Shown: positions 34,101 through 44,600 of the stretch, piece after piece
How positions within the stretch are numbered: position 1 is the first letter of the stretch
Layout of the letters: every line of letters starts with the position of its first letter
NCBI GenBank assembly: GCA_002633025.1
Contig: NMRB01000871.1
Location: 177,455-241,454, forward strand
Length of the DNA: 64,000 bases
Origin: Notospermus geniculatus
Lineage: Eukaryota; Nemertea; Pilidiophora; Heteronemertea; Lineidae
Reading direction: 5' to 3'
Translations under genes and position numbers: made by a program
Notes under the pieces: model-generated
The model's database searches: none
What the model was told of the DNA's origin: nothing
The model's input: the letters and a program-made list of their open reading frames with translations, nothing else

Positions 34101-35684
34101 GACAGACTGACCACCGGACTCAAACAGGGCTTGACGGGGTTCGGAATTAGTATATTAGGTAGGCGCTGTTCTGTGAGGCATTCTTCTGAAGAGGTTCCTG
34201 TTGTTTGTTTTGGCCTCTGTAATCGGGACGCCTCTCCACTAAGGACAGCATGTCAGTGTCCAATCTTTCCCAACTTGTCCACTCTGCGGGATCCACTGTA
34301 CACAAGATCATCCAATATGACAGACAGAGCTCTATTCCATTCCAACTTACAATCTTACCAGTCATTTCTCTGCCTTAATTTGTTGTTTTTCTCTGCCTTC
34401 AGGTGCTGTCGCTGGCCTCGCAGACCAACCTCTACAGAGCATCCAGCAGGCATCGAATCAAGACCGCCCTTCCTCATCAACCCAGAAGGCAGCTGGATTC
34501 ATCTCAGGGTTCGGGAAAGGTCTGATCGGAGTTGTGACAAAACCTGTCGGCGGAGCGGCAGAGTTTGTGTCTCAGACAGGCCAGGGGCTGCTGCACGGAG
34601 TTGGCATGGCCAAGCTCAACAAGACGGCCTACCCGTCTGTTAGTCTACCAACCGATACGGCAGTTAATTCCACTGTCAAATTCCTGTGGTAAGTGTGTAA
34701 TGGTATAAGTTCTCTTCCAGATGACGTCCTTTATCTTTCATTACAGGTTCGGCTTTCTGAGATATTATCTCCTTGTGCTCAATATATTTGTCTCGAATTA
34801 CAGGAAAATTCTTCAAAACATTCCCAGTACTGATATCCTGTGTATCTTGGAGGCGACCACGATGTCGAGTGTAGGTCCTGTTGCTGATGTCTACCTCATC
34901 CTGACACCTGAAACAGTCTTCATGGTCAACGTCAACGATGACATGGCGATTCAAGCGTTTGCAGTTCCAGAAATGGAAAGCAGACGGCGCTCATCGGCGC
35001 CGGATATTTTACTTGTTCATCTACTTAACAAGAAGGATGACACACAAACTGAGGTAGGTAAAGTGAGCAGTGATGATGGGTTTCTAAACTGTCAGGTTAA
35101 GCAGGCCGCACACGAGTGCAATTTTGCCTCCAACTATGGAGATTTTTGCCTCCTACGTGCAAATGTCATCGTGTGTGGTGGTCGGAGGCAGAGGCGGAGA
35201 CGGATGTTTTTGCCTCCACCGCACATCAGACATGACGGAATTACGTCACACTGCATCTACAGGAGACAAATTTGCAATCGTGTGCGGCGGCTGATGCACC
35301 GTGTGCGGTGACAGGATGCTGAGAAAAAAACTCCTGTGGAGGCAACGTCGGAGACAGAATTGCACTCGTGTGCGGCAGGCTTTAGCTTTTGTAAGCCTGC
35401 ATCCTATGCATGCTTCATAATCACTCAATGATCTTGATCTAAAGAGGAAAATCTTTTTTTTTCAGAAGAATGAAAGTGCGAAAGAAAGAGTTGCTGAGTT
35501 CATCAGTGGTGAGACTGACTCCGATGCCCAGGTCAGCGACATCCAATCAGAATCATCGATAGATATGATGCACCTCTCTGTTGCACGATATGAGTTCCGT
35601 GCCGATCCTAACATCGTGGAGATCTTCCTTGCTCATCTGCACCTGGCGAAGAGACTGCTTCAGTCAAAGGGGTTCCCCCTTTGA
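13197..35684 (+). CDS. VPS13B: VPS13B, intermembrane lipid-transfer protein (complete coding region)
   Basis: The ATG at 13290 follows a 93-nt 5'UTR piece that begins at an acceptor. I place 39 coding exons: 13290-14199, 14410-14609, 14870-15079, 15189-15423, 15858-16034, 16156-16526, 16846-16964, 17109-17422, 17531-17772, 18499-18667, 18781-18965, 19170-19392, 19763-19980, 20314-20530, 20668-20935, 21057-22113, 22242-23550, 23706-23903, 24083-24342, 24589-24736, 25089-25269, 25392-25755, 25896-26404, 26714-26876, 26985-27230, 27586-27669, 29178-29353, 29475-29633, 29835-30084, 30433-30606, 31081-31215, 31312-31609, 31710-31868, 32015-33355, 33721-33897, 33988-34158, 34403-34688, 34804-35053, 35466-35684. 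They sum to 12,372 nt (4,123 aa), near the human length of about 4,020, with every junction in phase. The family forms a lipid-carrying groove; VPS13B acts at the Golgi and is mutated in Cohen syndrome. Exon 9 is the least certain. Confidence 0.95.
13290..14199 (+). CDS. VPS13B: VPS13B exon with chorein N-terminal domain
   Basis: The first coding exon gives 303 residues. It begins MFKLESYVTPLLMGYIDKYV and carries the VPS13 chorein signature (DLQVSLWGGDIVLSKLDLRL) and HIHELRIHVPWTRL, closely matching the VPS13B N-terminus. The chorein domain forms the mouth of the lipid-transfer groove. The next exon carries the SWAGWAWSYVPHI block typical of the B paralogue, which separates it from VPS13A, C and D. 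Confidence 0.95.
17531..17772 (+). CDS. VPS13B: VPS13B exon 9 (boundaries uncertain)
   Basis: The 3' half (EKREMVISLLHGPAH) is clearly homologous to VPS13B and ends at a good donor. The 5' part is ambiguous. Joining donor 17422 to acceptor 17530 keeps the frame but yields a weakly conserved stretch (VYGSTCTSQSRPSG). Another frame of the same DNA gives VSMGALVHHKVGRLDF, and upstream a third gives SSLVRC; both look more like family sequence. A one-base indel in this stretch is possible. Confidence 0.6.
17961..18446. mobile_element. Outer MITE interrupted by a nested MITE (VPS13B intron 9)
   Basis: The ends GGGCCCATTTTCATAAAACC (17961) and AAGATTTATGAACATAGG (about 18446) match an uninterrupted foldback at 24927-25045. 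Here the element is split by the insertion at 17991-18364. Confidence 0.75.
17991..18364. mobile_element. Inner MITE with 12-bp inverted ends
   Basis: The termini TAATGAGGAACC (17991-18002) and GGTTCCTCATTA (18353-18364) are perfect inverted repeats, bounded by TA. Just inside is a second inverted pair, GGCGCTGCGAGCAGTGCGAC and GTCGCACTGCTCACAGCGCC. A TA target duplication would fit Tc1/mariner-type mobilisation. A diverged relative lies at 3190-3487. Confidence 0.75.
19463..19708. mobile_element. Palindromic MITE, family A copy 1 (VPS13B intron 12)
   Basis: The ends CAATAGAC and GTCTATT enclose inverted blocks CTCCAAAAGAGTGCAGCACC / GGTGCTGCACTCTTTTGGAG and GACGTCCCGCACGTCATTTC. Copies 2 and 3 are at 47701-47936 and 58224-58466. 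Confidence 0.85.
19763..19980 (+). CDS. VPS13B: VPS13B exon 13, whose 3' end is tandemly duplicated
   Basis: The exon encodes DKLPWTLRMDNWSMYTFHP through VDMESVLVGFSNQQ and ends at CAG|GTGAGT. Its last 74 bases plus donor are then repeated three times in the intron. Confidence 0.85.
19981..20202 (+). repeat. Three 74-bp tandem copies of exon end plus splice donor
   Basis: The units 19981-20054, 20055-20128 and 20129-20202 are near-identical to each other and to the exon end up to 19980. Each boundary recreates CAG|GTGAGT (or GTAAGT at 20203), giving four potential donors 74 bp apart. Reading through the first donor meets TAA after two codons. Confidence 0.95.
24927..25045. mobile_element. 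Foldback MITE, intact copy (VPS13B intron 20)
   Basis: GGGTCCATATTCATAAAACC and the inverted ATTTTGTGAATATGGGCCC bound about 119 bp. It is the uninterrupted counterpart of the split element at 17961-18446. Confidence 0.75.
25896..31609 (+). CDS. VPS13B: VPS13B adaptor-binding (VAB) region, exons 23-32
   Basis: Exons from 25896 to 31609 encode the beta-rich Vps13 adaptor-binding region, about residues 2526-3256. Diagnostic repeats include CNDTQESIKFGQVGTDE followed by QQYSWRSQK, then WMWSEPIKIDE, VFSPVYVMKSHLPHPVLVNI and LVPWCLMKNQ. In the family this region binds organelle-specific adaptors. The asparagine in CNDTQ sits where VAB repeats carry a conserved Asn. Intron 26 (27670-29177, about 1.5 kb) is the longest in this part of the gene. 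Confidence 0.8.
27336..27563. mobile_element. MITE in VPS13B intron 25
   Basis: 27-bp inverted ends AGTCCTTTCCAGATACCTAA.. (27336-27362) and its complement at 27537-27563 are essentially perfect. The right end reaches almost to the next exon's pyrimidine tract. Confidence 0.85.
27670..29177 (+). other. VPS13B intron 26, repeat-rich
   Basis: Largest intron in the second half of the gene. It holds a family-B repeat (28185-28350) and GGCAC-rich fragments near 28955-29030. Open frames here have no domain support and the flanking exons join in phase without another exon. Confidence 0.7.
28185..28350. mobile_element. Dispersed foldback repeat, family B copy
   Basis: GTTGGCTTTCTATGGGCAAC and the inverted TTGCCCATTGAGAGCCAAC enclose a core with ACCAACAGTGG. 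Related copies occur at 29690-29805, 45205-45322, 52818-52985 and 55190-55400, and a fragment near 48000-48040. Confidence 0.7.
29690..29805. mobile_element. Family B repeat, copy in VPS13B intron 28
   Basis: Carries CACTATGGGCAACTGGTTTG and GAACTGCCCATTGAGAGCCA, matching the family-B layout. Confidence 0.65.
30149..30314. mobile_element. MITE in VPS13B intron 29
   Basis: Ends TCTGTAGAGGAAGT and ACTTCCTCTATAGA-type are inverted. The interior has paired TGACGTCA and CATGTTGG/CCAACATGG blocks. Confidence 0.6.
30650..31027 (+). repeat. 20-bp minisatellite in VPS13B intron 30
   Basis: About 18 imperfect units of GAGGCAGGGACCTTGTGTCG, some shortened to 18 bp. Open frames on both strands result from the repeat and are not genes. 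Confidence 0.92.
32015..35684 (+). CDS. VPS13B: VPS13B C-terminal region (ATG2_C-like and PH-like), exons 34-39
   Basis: The 1,341-nt exon at 32015-33355 ends in SIHASLKLFLASDNTPLKF and LAMHYASAALFRA. Exons 35-37 encode the glycine-rich amphipathic helices shared with ATG2 (GSLEILGNPTGLVRNIS, GFGKGLIGVVTKPVGGAAEF). The last two exons give a PH-like module (DVYLILTPETVFMVNV) ending SKGFPL and the stop TGA at 35682-35684, matching the C-terminus of human VPS13B. In this family the region targets membranes. Confidence 0.92.
35098..35384. mobile_element. MITE in VPS13B intron 38
   Basis: TAAGCAGGCCGCACACGAGT and the inverted CTCGTGTGCGGCAGGCTTTA define 30-bp ends. Internal GGAGGCA/TGCCTCC words also pair. 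Confidence 0.85.
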
Positions 35685-35935
35685 TTTAATAATAATAATA
35701 ATAATGTGTGGGTTTAGAGTGCCTTTTACATTTAAGTGTCAAGGCACTTCACAACATTATTACCCAGCCTATGATTCAGAAACCTTTCTGTAGAAACCAA
35801 GGGCAGCCACAATACGGCGCACACGATGGACATGTCAGGCCAGTTGAGAGTTACAGAGTGGCACGGCCGGGGATCGAACCCGCGACCTTCCGATCACGAG
35901 TCCACAGCCCTAACCATTATGCCACCGCGCTTTGG
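35685..35935 (-). mobile_element. tRNA-derived SINE directly after the VPS13B stop codon
   Basis: On the minus strand it starts with a tRNA-like head (GCGGTGGCATAATGGTTAG box A, GGTTCGATCC box B, GGACTCGTGATCGGAAGGT between). It continues to a body with AAGTGCCTTGACAC and AAAAGGCACTCTAAACC and ends in an (ATT)n tail. The tail lies at 35685-35703, immediately after the TGA at 35682-35684. The structure matches tRNA-headed SINEs with short 3' repeats. Confidence 0.85.
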
Positions 35936-36117
35936 GGGGGGGGGCAAATACAGGAAGGGGTGGTTTGTTAGGAATGGCTAGTCTCTCATTCAGTCTTGGC
36001 TGTGTAGTTGTTCAGTCATGGCTATACAGTCAGTGAGTCACGGATGTTCATTCTATCATCCAGCTGTGGCTATCCTTTCGTTCAGCCATGTCTGTTTTGT
36101 TTTATTATTGTAGCAGT

Positions 36118-36200
36118 TGAAAAAGCCGAGGGTCCAATCCGGGTTTCGAACCCGGGACCTCCCGCTTCAAAGTCAAACGCTCTATCGACTGAGTTAAAGG
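36118..36200 (-). pseudogene. tRNA-like sequence, degenerate
   Basis: The minus strand shows box A (TAACTCAGTCGATAGAGCG) and box B (GGTTCGAAACC), with TTG in the anticodon position. The anticodon stem is mostly wobbles or mismatches, and no acceptor stem pairs. It is a tRNA pseudogene or a SINE head. Confidence 0.6.
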
Positions 36201-36434
36201 GAATTTCCCGGTAGCCCGGGTATGTAGGAGCGCTGACACTGTCACATAGTCATGACTATTCTGTCGTTAGATTGTGTCTCTTCTGTCATTCAGTCATGGC
36301 TATTTTGTTGTATGGTCATGACCAGTCGATTATCCGGGTACCATATTGTGCCATTCTGTTCTTGTCCTTTGTGATTTCAGTGCAATATGCTATCACCACA
36401 GTTGGATTGGTCTCAGACCACACTCTTTGTTTCA

Positions 36435-36646
36435 TTAAAGGAGCACGGTATTGGATCTCAAATGCGTTATTTGACTGCCGACGTAGAGGGAGCCACCTAG
36501 CGGCAGTAAGACGAACTACAAAAATGCATTACAAAATGTACGCAGTAAATCAGGTCATTCGCCGAAACGTAGTTAGTCCCTCGGGTTGGAGAGTGGCGCA
36601 GTGGCGCCGGCTGTCGAGAAAAAGCGGCAATACTGTGCTCCTTTAA
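36435..36646. mobile_element. MITE with TTAAAGGAGCACGGTATTG ends
   Basis: Inverted ends TTAAAGGAGCACGGTATTG and CAATACTGTGCTCCTTTAA. Non-coding, about 210 bp. Confidence 0.85.
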
Positions 36647-37297
36647 AGGAATGTGAACATTTTCGGTGCTTTTCTTTCCATGAAACAATTATTCAAAATA
36701 TCGTCCGCAGCTTGTGAAATCGGTGCCAGTTATTTTCAGTCAATAGGCCTATGTGAGGAATGAATCAAACCGTCTGACATGACAACAAGGTCAAGGGTCA
36801 ACATGTGCCCAACATGACAACAAGTCAGGGGTCAACATGTGACCAACATGAGTTGAGTTGTTTGCTGAAGGATCTGTAAGCTTTCTAGTCATTTACCAAT
36901 ATCACTATATGTTGTATCTGATATCAGCATCAATGAACGACTGCCTGTATTTGTCAGTTCACAAATTTTCCGTGATAAGAGGACCTCCACTTGCCCTGAA
37001 AGACCATGGGCCTAGACCCATGGTGTTCTTTTGGGCCTAGACCCATGGTGTTCTTTTGGGCCTAGATATAGGACCATGATGATATTGGAGTATTTTTTCT
37101 GTGAGAAACATGAAAGCCAAATAAAACTAGTGAGAAGTCAGTAAATGTTGAGATGATGTATTTATCATGAAGAGAAGAGTAATTACGTATGTATTTATAT
37201 TTCTGGTGTGAAGATTAAATGGTTGTAATGGTTGAGACGAGGACTTTAGTGTTATATTTTGTCTATGACAGGAATGGTTGGCTCAATCATCATCATT

Positions 37298-37516
37298 ATA
37301 TTTGTGACCGTCTATGGGAAAACCTGATCAAAGTCGCTGAATACCACATGGTTAATTGGCTACGTCGAGAGTGTCATCACAATAAAAAAACACCGGTCTA
37401 TTTGTGGCAAATAAAGCCTTATCGGTTGTGCAACAAAGATCAGGTATGGTTAAGGCCTAGGACGTAGGTCACTCCCCAGCGACTTTGGCCGGGTTTTCTC
37501 ATAGACGGTCACATTT
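37298..37516. mobile_element. MITE, TGTGACCGTCTATG ends
   Basis: Left arm TGTGACCGTCTATGGGAAAA...AAAGTCGCTG and right arm CAGCGACTTT...TCATAGACGGTCACA are inverted, with arms about 40 bp. Confidence 0.85.
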
Positions 37517-37765
37517 ATCCTTCGTGTGACTGTCAGTCGATCTTTAACGGTTGTCAATAATATCGATATACTATAATCTGCTAAGAAATGTTAGGAAAAG
37601 CACTGTTGTAACATCTTTTGTGATTCCCCGTTTGCGAGCGTTCCCCTACAACAGAACAAAGATTGTCAATTCAGTTGGCAAAACCATAAAAGCCCTCCTC
37701 TTTAGTGTAGTTTGGTGACAAATGGTGGCAGCACCGTGCAAATCGTTTGTTGACGGAAATCCCCG

Positions 37766-37779
37766 GTTGCCATGACAAC
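37766..37779 (+). promoter_or_regulatory. RFX X-box upstream of DCDC2-like gene
   Basis: GTTGCCATGACAAC fits the RFX palindrome (GTNNCC AT RRNAAC). It lies about 620 bp before the start codon. RFX factors drive ciliary genes, and human DCDC2 is reported to be X-box regulated. Confidence 0.5.
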
Positions 37780-38104
37780 AAGGTCAAGGGTCAACATCAA
37801 ACTTGACGCTAGGTGGCGATATGTGACGTCAATCATATCACCACTAGTAGCGGCGCTAGGTTTCCATCTTGGAAAGTAGTGCGAGCGCGGAGCGAACAGT
37901 AGAAATTCTACTGATTGTTAAGCGGTCACCCCATCACTCGTTTTCTACGCTTACAATATAGATCGTTGAAGATGGGTCTATAAAGGTATAGAGTGATACA
38001 AACATCGGTGGAGTAGATATAAAGTAATAATAAAGTTATTCTGTTTCATTTTCGACAAGATAAATACTGTTTTCTGCGAATAATACCATTTTGAAACAGC
38101 ATTT

Positions 38105-38165
38105 CGTGTCACGTGATAGACCAGCCCGCCGACGATGACGTCAAGGTTTTCAAGATGGCGATCTA
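38105..38165 (+). promoter_or_regulatory. Probable DCDC2-like core promoter motifs
   Basis: An E-box CACGTG (38110-38115), a full CRE TGACGTCA (38136-38143) and a YY1-type CAAGATGGCG (38151-38160) cluster 230-280 bp upstream of the ATG. CpG content is raised locally. No TATA box is seen. Confidence 0.5.
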
Positions 38166-38388
38166 GCGTCAATGGCAGTGTTAAAATTTTCATCCAAGTA
38201 TCAAAAAATTTCAACGCTGCGTGGAGTATGGGTCAACATGTGCCAACCCGGTCGTTCCCACAATGCCATGCGTGTAACATGAAAGTTTGCAGAACTTTTC
38301 TCTGTGTTGTAATTTTCTTTCAAAATCTTCCGAAATGATAGGATATATATAGGATTTTGACGTCGGATTAATAAAGAAGGTGGCCGTG

Positions 38389-38681
38389 ATGGCGACGGAT
38401 ACGGAGATGAATTCGCCGCGCGGCGAATCGGTCGCAGCGAAGCGAATTCTTGTGTACCGAAATGGTGATAGTTTCTTCCAAGCTCACAAAGTGGTTGTCA
38501 ACAAACGTGCATGTAAAACTTATGAAGCCCTGCTTCGCGATGTCACAAATTCATGCAAACTTCCTAAATTCTGCCGGTGTTTGTACACACCAAGAAATGG
38601 CACGAAAGTCAAAGGACTTGAAGACCTTGAGTCTGATAAAGCTTATGTTGCTGCCGGTGGGGAGAAATTTAAGAAAATCGG
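38389..38681 (+). CDS. DCDC2: DCDC2-like exon 1: first doublecortin domain
   Basis: The ATG at 38389 is chosen over upstream in-frame GTG codons. Residues about 18-97 form the DCX fold: KRILVYRNGDSFFQAHKVVV, LYTPRNGTKV and AYVAAGGEKFKKIG. The last motif matches the domain end YVAGGQEAFKKL of DCDC2. The exon ends in phase 2 and continues at 39220 (YNEIQDPLHRR). Confidence 0.92.
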
Positions 38682-41600
38682 GTAAGAAGAATGACAAGTC
38701 AGCATGATGTGATGTGGTCAGTCACGAAAAGTGTGTGTGTCAATGCATTCATTCAGCAGCATTGCTCATACCATCATTTTGTGCAGATGACATCATCATG
38801 GAAAATCCGCCGTCTTGACGGTCAAATTGACGTCGGTGACCCACGTGGTGCACTTTGTCGTCAACGCTTCAAATTCCTCCAAGCTTCAACCATGACGCGA
38901 TCTAGGCTAAACGTGGTGCACTTCACTTTGTCGTGGATGGCAGAAATGACGTCATAATGAGCCACGGCACTGCACAAGGTCTATAGACAAATCCCAGATT
39001 GACGAAAACAAGAAAGATCTGCGCACTTTCTCCGAAATCATAAACAGAACCTCGGTCTGAAACTGAATGACGTGACGCAGAGAACCCCACGACCATGTGA
39101 CGACAGTGAGTTCGACGACGTTGCGTCAGAGTCGACCATTGCTGAATCATGGATTGCGTAGTTCACCAACACCAACCCTAGGCCTAGATTGATTCACTGT
39201 ATCGTTCTTTCACTTTCAGGTACAATGAAATTCAGGACCCACTTCATCGACGAGCGCCACGGAGAATAGTGAGAGAAGTAAGTATTGTCCATGAGATCTG
39301 ACATTTGCGACCTCTGACCTCTGTGCGCTGAGAAGTCTGTCCAAGTCCAATATTACCTCTCACTTTCAGTTTCAGCATATTTCACCTCACTCACCAGAAT
39401 TATAATTATATTCACAAAGCTTCTGTAGTGGGACTTCCAGATCAATTATTTGACTGGTTTTGTGTTCTAGCCCTAAGCACAGGAAAAAGATTGAGAACCA
39501 CTCAACTTACGCGTGAATCCTATCATGCTACGGCTGCTGAGATCTAAAGGTCCCTGCTCTATAGCCATCCATTACACTTTATACAGTGTCAACCTGTTCG
39601 ACACATGAATTAACATTGTGGGAGAATGATATCATACAAGTGCATCTGATACCCTCTGAGAATGTCAACAGGTCTGTCATAGAAATCATTGAATATCTCA
39701 TCTAAAAGCAGACGTGGCTGAAGGGGTGGTTTCTGTCGTCCAAACATCTTCACTCAGATGATGATTATTCTGTAAATATCCAGAATAACCTGTCAAATAT
39801 CTCGCCAAGTCGTTATTATTGATTCAAACTAATGAATGATTTATTGAGTTTTTTGGCAAATACATCTAAATGGTTACCTATGGGGTTTCCATGGTAACTA
39901 GCGTTTGTCTGTAGTTATCTTGCCGATGGGAGTTTTTACTATTTCCATGACAATGGTTGAACTCTTAGGTATATTGTTATTGGATTTCTGAAAAAGGTTT
40001 CTTCTGCATACACTATCACCGTCAGCCGGTTTTAGATTTGTTTCTTTTAGTAAAAGAGTACAAAACCTAGGCCTACAGAACAGGAGCCTGTACAAAGCGA
40101 TGTGTGGTTCAGTTGGAGTTAGGGTTAGGCGAATCTAGGCCTACTGTAATTAAAATCCTCCAATTTGCCGAAGTTGTAGATGTTTTAGAAGTTGCAGGCA
40201 ATTGACATGGTTCACTGTCGCATTAATGGGGTAATTATTGATAAATTAATTGGCCGTACTCTCTCAAAATCCAGTCAATGATAGAGTCATTACCTGTGAT
40301 CATCGACTTATAAGCTAAACATGAATACAATAACTAGTCAATGATCGGTTCATAAAGCGTGTTAAGTTTGATTTTATGCTCCAGTGATGGGTCAGAGGAA
40401 TCGTTTGCAATCGTATTGGGGTGATCGGCAATAAAGATAGTTGACAGTGATATTAGTGCTGTGAATATTTCTTTTCTGTAGGTTCTCTGAACCTTGACGT
40501 GCTTGACTGGCAGTGTCACAACCCGTCATAATAGCAAGTATAGTACGACATGACAGATGTGACAAATGGCACGAATAGGCGTCATGTGTATTGGAATGAA
40601 CTTTGCTCAGATTGGAACATCCTGAGGTAATCAGTGGGTTCCTTAATAGAGGCCTTGCAAATGACGTCACAAGCCGCCATGCTGGGGGGCACATGTTGCA
40701 GAGGCGCAGCGAAATGAGCCGTGCATGCCCCAATGATGTTACGTCAAACAGTGGCGTGGCGCACTTCTGACGACACGCAAGTCACATCACGGTCGGCTAA
40801 CACCTCTGCGCCCTGTGCCCCCCAGAATGGTCACCAGGATGACGTCAATTTTCAAGGCCTCTGTAGCTTGCTCTCTTCTTCAAAGTCTCCTGTGTGGTGA
40901 CGGAGCGTCGGAGGGACCGAGCGATAAAAAAGACACTGATCACCTCAGGGAGACCTGGGAAGCCAAATACTGGAAAAAAAGACATGCAACACGTATGTCG
41001 TTTTTACTGATTTTTTTCTCAATTTTTTGTACTACAGCAAGTGAAAGAGGTAAGATCTTGTCTCATGTACATGTAAATTTCATGCATGCTTGCCTTGGAA
41101 TGTTTTGCTGGTGTTGGTCAAAAGCATCTGAATTGTTGCATAATGCACAAAGAAAGCCCTCCGGTGGTAAAAACAGTATTGTTCTTATCTGATCAGTGGG
41201 GTGTGGTTGTTTGAAGTGACAGCTCTAACTAATGGTGATACAAAGGACACTGTACAAAATGTAGCCCCCCAGCTATTCATTCAATGAACCATTCCCCCAC
41301 TGATCATGAGTGCTGTTTGTTTACCTTTGCGGGGCTGAAGAGTGATGCATGTGTATAAAGGCTTTTTTGCACGTGTACAGTGTTCTCATGGCGGACTGAC
41401 GAAGCACCCACTCTCGCCGCCTGGCCGCCACCAAGCTATCGTTGTCACTCCATCAAAGTTTAATAATGAATCTAATCAACTCTCTCAATAATGACGGGTG
41501 AATAATGAATAGGCAAATAATTGACTACCGTAGCAACGGTGTATTTAATGACCACCGATGTCGTCACTGTTGCTGATTTCTGAGGGCATAAAAAAGTGTT

Positions 41601-44600
41601 GTTGGTTCCTGTGTGGTTTGAGTTACATCTGACCTTGGTCNTTTGCCGTAAATCTGCTTCACCCTCATTTTGATGGAACAAGTGCGCCCTCTTCCTTGGA
41701 TAAGTCAACACTGAAATATCGACTTCAATCCTGCATTCTGTCTCCTTCATTTTCGTTTGTCGGATTCACTCCACCACTACAAAACGATGGCCAGTATGAG
41801 TGTCCACAGTGGAGTGGATGATCCTGGTGACGACTCGGACTGGGTACATTTACCCATAATTAACAAAGGCAAAGTCCACGCGACCAAGTCCAGAATATCC
41901 CGACAGGATTCTCTTGGTCTGCTGAAGAAGAAGTTTCCCGCGGGGTCTGAGGGTTCCATATCAAACCAAGGCAAACCGTGGAAAGATTCTAACAGTGCGT
42001 TGGACAGGGGTGTTCAAGATGGACCTGGGAATTTCCGTCGGATGCAGGGACATCCTTCTCTAACCTCGGAAGGGTCATTCGATTTGAATGATCTTGACAG
42101 GGATGTACCAAATGTATTCTCAAAGCCCAAAAGGCACGTCAGGGCGGGAGGACGAGATAACCATCGTGGGGATCCCGAAAGTGTGGACGGAGTTTATGAA
42201 ATGGAAAGCATTTCTGGGGAAACTGAATCTTTCCCTAAGAAAGATGAGATGTTGAGGAGGCGTAAACCTAGGGGGAAATTCCCGAAGGCATTCAGACGGA
42301 AGGGAGGACAATCCAATCAATTCAGAGATGGGGTGTTGGAGAAGACAAAACGGACAAGCAATGGAGGGTATGCTCCTGCGGGGAAGAGTGGCGAACCATC
42401 TGAGGGGGTGAAGGATGGCACTGCTAGGTTTCCTGTCCCTGCAGATGGCGTGGGAAGTAATCCAGCTGTTCAGGAGAGAAGGATTCCTGCATCATCAAGG
42501 TCAAGGAATCGTAGAGTTGCTGGGCCTGGGAAGCAGAAGGGAGATGTTCCAAAAGTGATGAAGGGGCGGAAGGACAGTGATGGGGGCATCCGTGGTGAAA
42601 GACTATTGGATTCTACGAGTGAAGAACTGGACAAAACCGTGAGGACGGACAGACAGACGGACCATCGTGCCGATGTGCTGCTGGTCAGTTCTCATCCAAG
42701 CCCTTCCGGCCATTGTTCAGCGTCAACTGGCGATGCTTCGAGGGTCGAAACATATGATCTGGCTGAAATGGAGAATAAACTCAGAAAGGATTCTAACAGG
42801 TCCTATGATTACAGTCTTCATACACGGAGTAAGAGGAATAGCAGAGTGGAGATATCGGGGGCTGGCCGACCGAAATGGGTCAGCCCACCAGGGGTACCTA
42901 AGGCTCGATCGGATGTGTTGGAAATGGTAGGTAATTCCCTGATGTCATGACTGAAAATCCTTTGCCCTCCAAGTGAGGAGCTTGATGGAAAAGATCGATG
43001 CAAGTCCTGCGAAATTTTCGTCTTTTTGCGAAGATGGCACGATCTTTCTGAGATCGAATTTCAAGATCTTAGTTTTAAAACTACATGTATTTAAAGAAAG
43101 AAAAATTGAAAAAAGAAGATAAAACAGTGTCCTATGTTTGAATTCTTTCTTATATATTTGCTTTCTAGAGTTTTGTATGAACTTGAAATTTGCTGTGTGT
43201 TTTTCAAACCGCAAATCCCGGTCTCCCGGTTCGTGTACACTTAGGTGATCCATGTGGATACCGATCTAATGTAACTGTTCTTAAAACGGGGATAAGCTTG
43301 TAGTTTGCCTGCGGACATTGGCAACGAATGATCAAATGAAATATTGCATGATAGAAGTTAAGTACGGTGATCAGTTTTTGGAAAAAAAACTCAAAATATG
43401 ACTGGAAGCAATGTATGGTGTATATTATACTTGTCTGAATTGAGACTGTATGCGATACTCGGACACTGCAGTGAATTCAGAATTTGTTGTCAAAGGTTCA
43501 CAGATACATACAAAGAAAAAGGAAGAATTTTTACGAGTCCTTGCTCCAAACATGCGTGTCAGAGTTCGGATTTGGGCGTGACGTCTCTTCCATGGGAGAC
43601 GAGGGTGTAACCAAGCAGACACTGAGACCTTCAAGACAACACCTAGTGTCGTCAAGGACATTGTCTGTTGGACAATTTACAGATTTGTTTCATGGCATTT
43701 CAAGAACTATTCTTATAATTTCTGGATAATAACGCTGTATGAAACGCCGAGGGCATCACCGTTGAAAAGGTCATCGAAAATTTTTAAGCTTGATACGTTT
43801 TATGGGATTTTATGCACTTTTAGATATTCTGAATGAAGTATTGAACAAAATATGAGCAGCGAGGAACGACATTTTCCCTTCAGGATGTAAGATTCACCTC
43901 CTGTATTCGCACTTGACTGTTGAAGTGTCATTTTGACAAGTTTGCCAGAACAGTTGTTGTCGGACACAGCTCACGACAGGCCTATCAAGTTCATGTATGT
44001 AAAGTAAATACTGGCGACAAAGCGACAGACAGACGATAATTTGAAGCGTGTTTGAGAAGAACTTGGTGGTGTGTTTTCACGAGTGTTTCTGTCAGTCTGA
44101 TATCATGAAGGTGTAAAATACGGTTTATACATTGCATTGTCAACTTTCAGTCTCACTCGGAGAAGACCTTGCTTTGTGCTGAGAACTTGAATCTTGGTGC
44201 ATAGGCCTACCTATAGTCCTTGCATTGAGCTTACATGCATGTACACATATACTTGAGGCCCTTTTCTGTATGTCGGTTTTTGACAATGTTGGAAATTCAT
44301 TAGAACAGCTTAACGGGGTGGATTTAAGGGTTGTACACTTGGTATTAAAGGAAAATATACAGCTAGGCCTAGCGGAACTGGGTTTAATCGGATTAGCCAG
44401 AGGTGATTAACCTGAGCTAATAATAGAAGACCACCATAGCAGGAATGACCGGACATTTGTAAGGGTGGGAGATTTATCCAGAATCAACCGACTAGCCAAT
44501 TTTTTAGCGTTGAACTGTGATGTCCGTAATAATGAGGTGTCCTCCCAGCTGAGATGTCCGTTAAAAGGATGTTCATTGTGGGGAGACTTCATTTGTTTAA

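Larger units (their letters stand above)
35936..38104. other. VPS13B-DCDC2 spacer and VPS13B 3' region
   Basis: No protein gene is seen. It contains TCAG/GTCATGGCTAT repeats (35980-36310), a broken tRNA-like sequence, two MITEs, a 25-bp tandem repeat at 37012-37071 (GGGCCTAGACCCATGGTGTT unit core), and an AATAAA at 37120-37125 that could end the VPS13B transcript. Confidence 0.5.

Noticed and set aside
36118-36200. Functional tRNA-Gln(UUG)
   Set aside because: Acceptor and anticodon stems do not pair, so it is listed as a degenerate tRNA-like sequence.
40815-41192. 125-codon frame as the missing DCDC2-like exon
   Set aside because: Overlaps a MITE end, no doublecortin linker similarity, and the phase does not fit.
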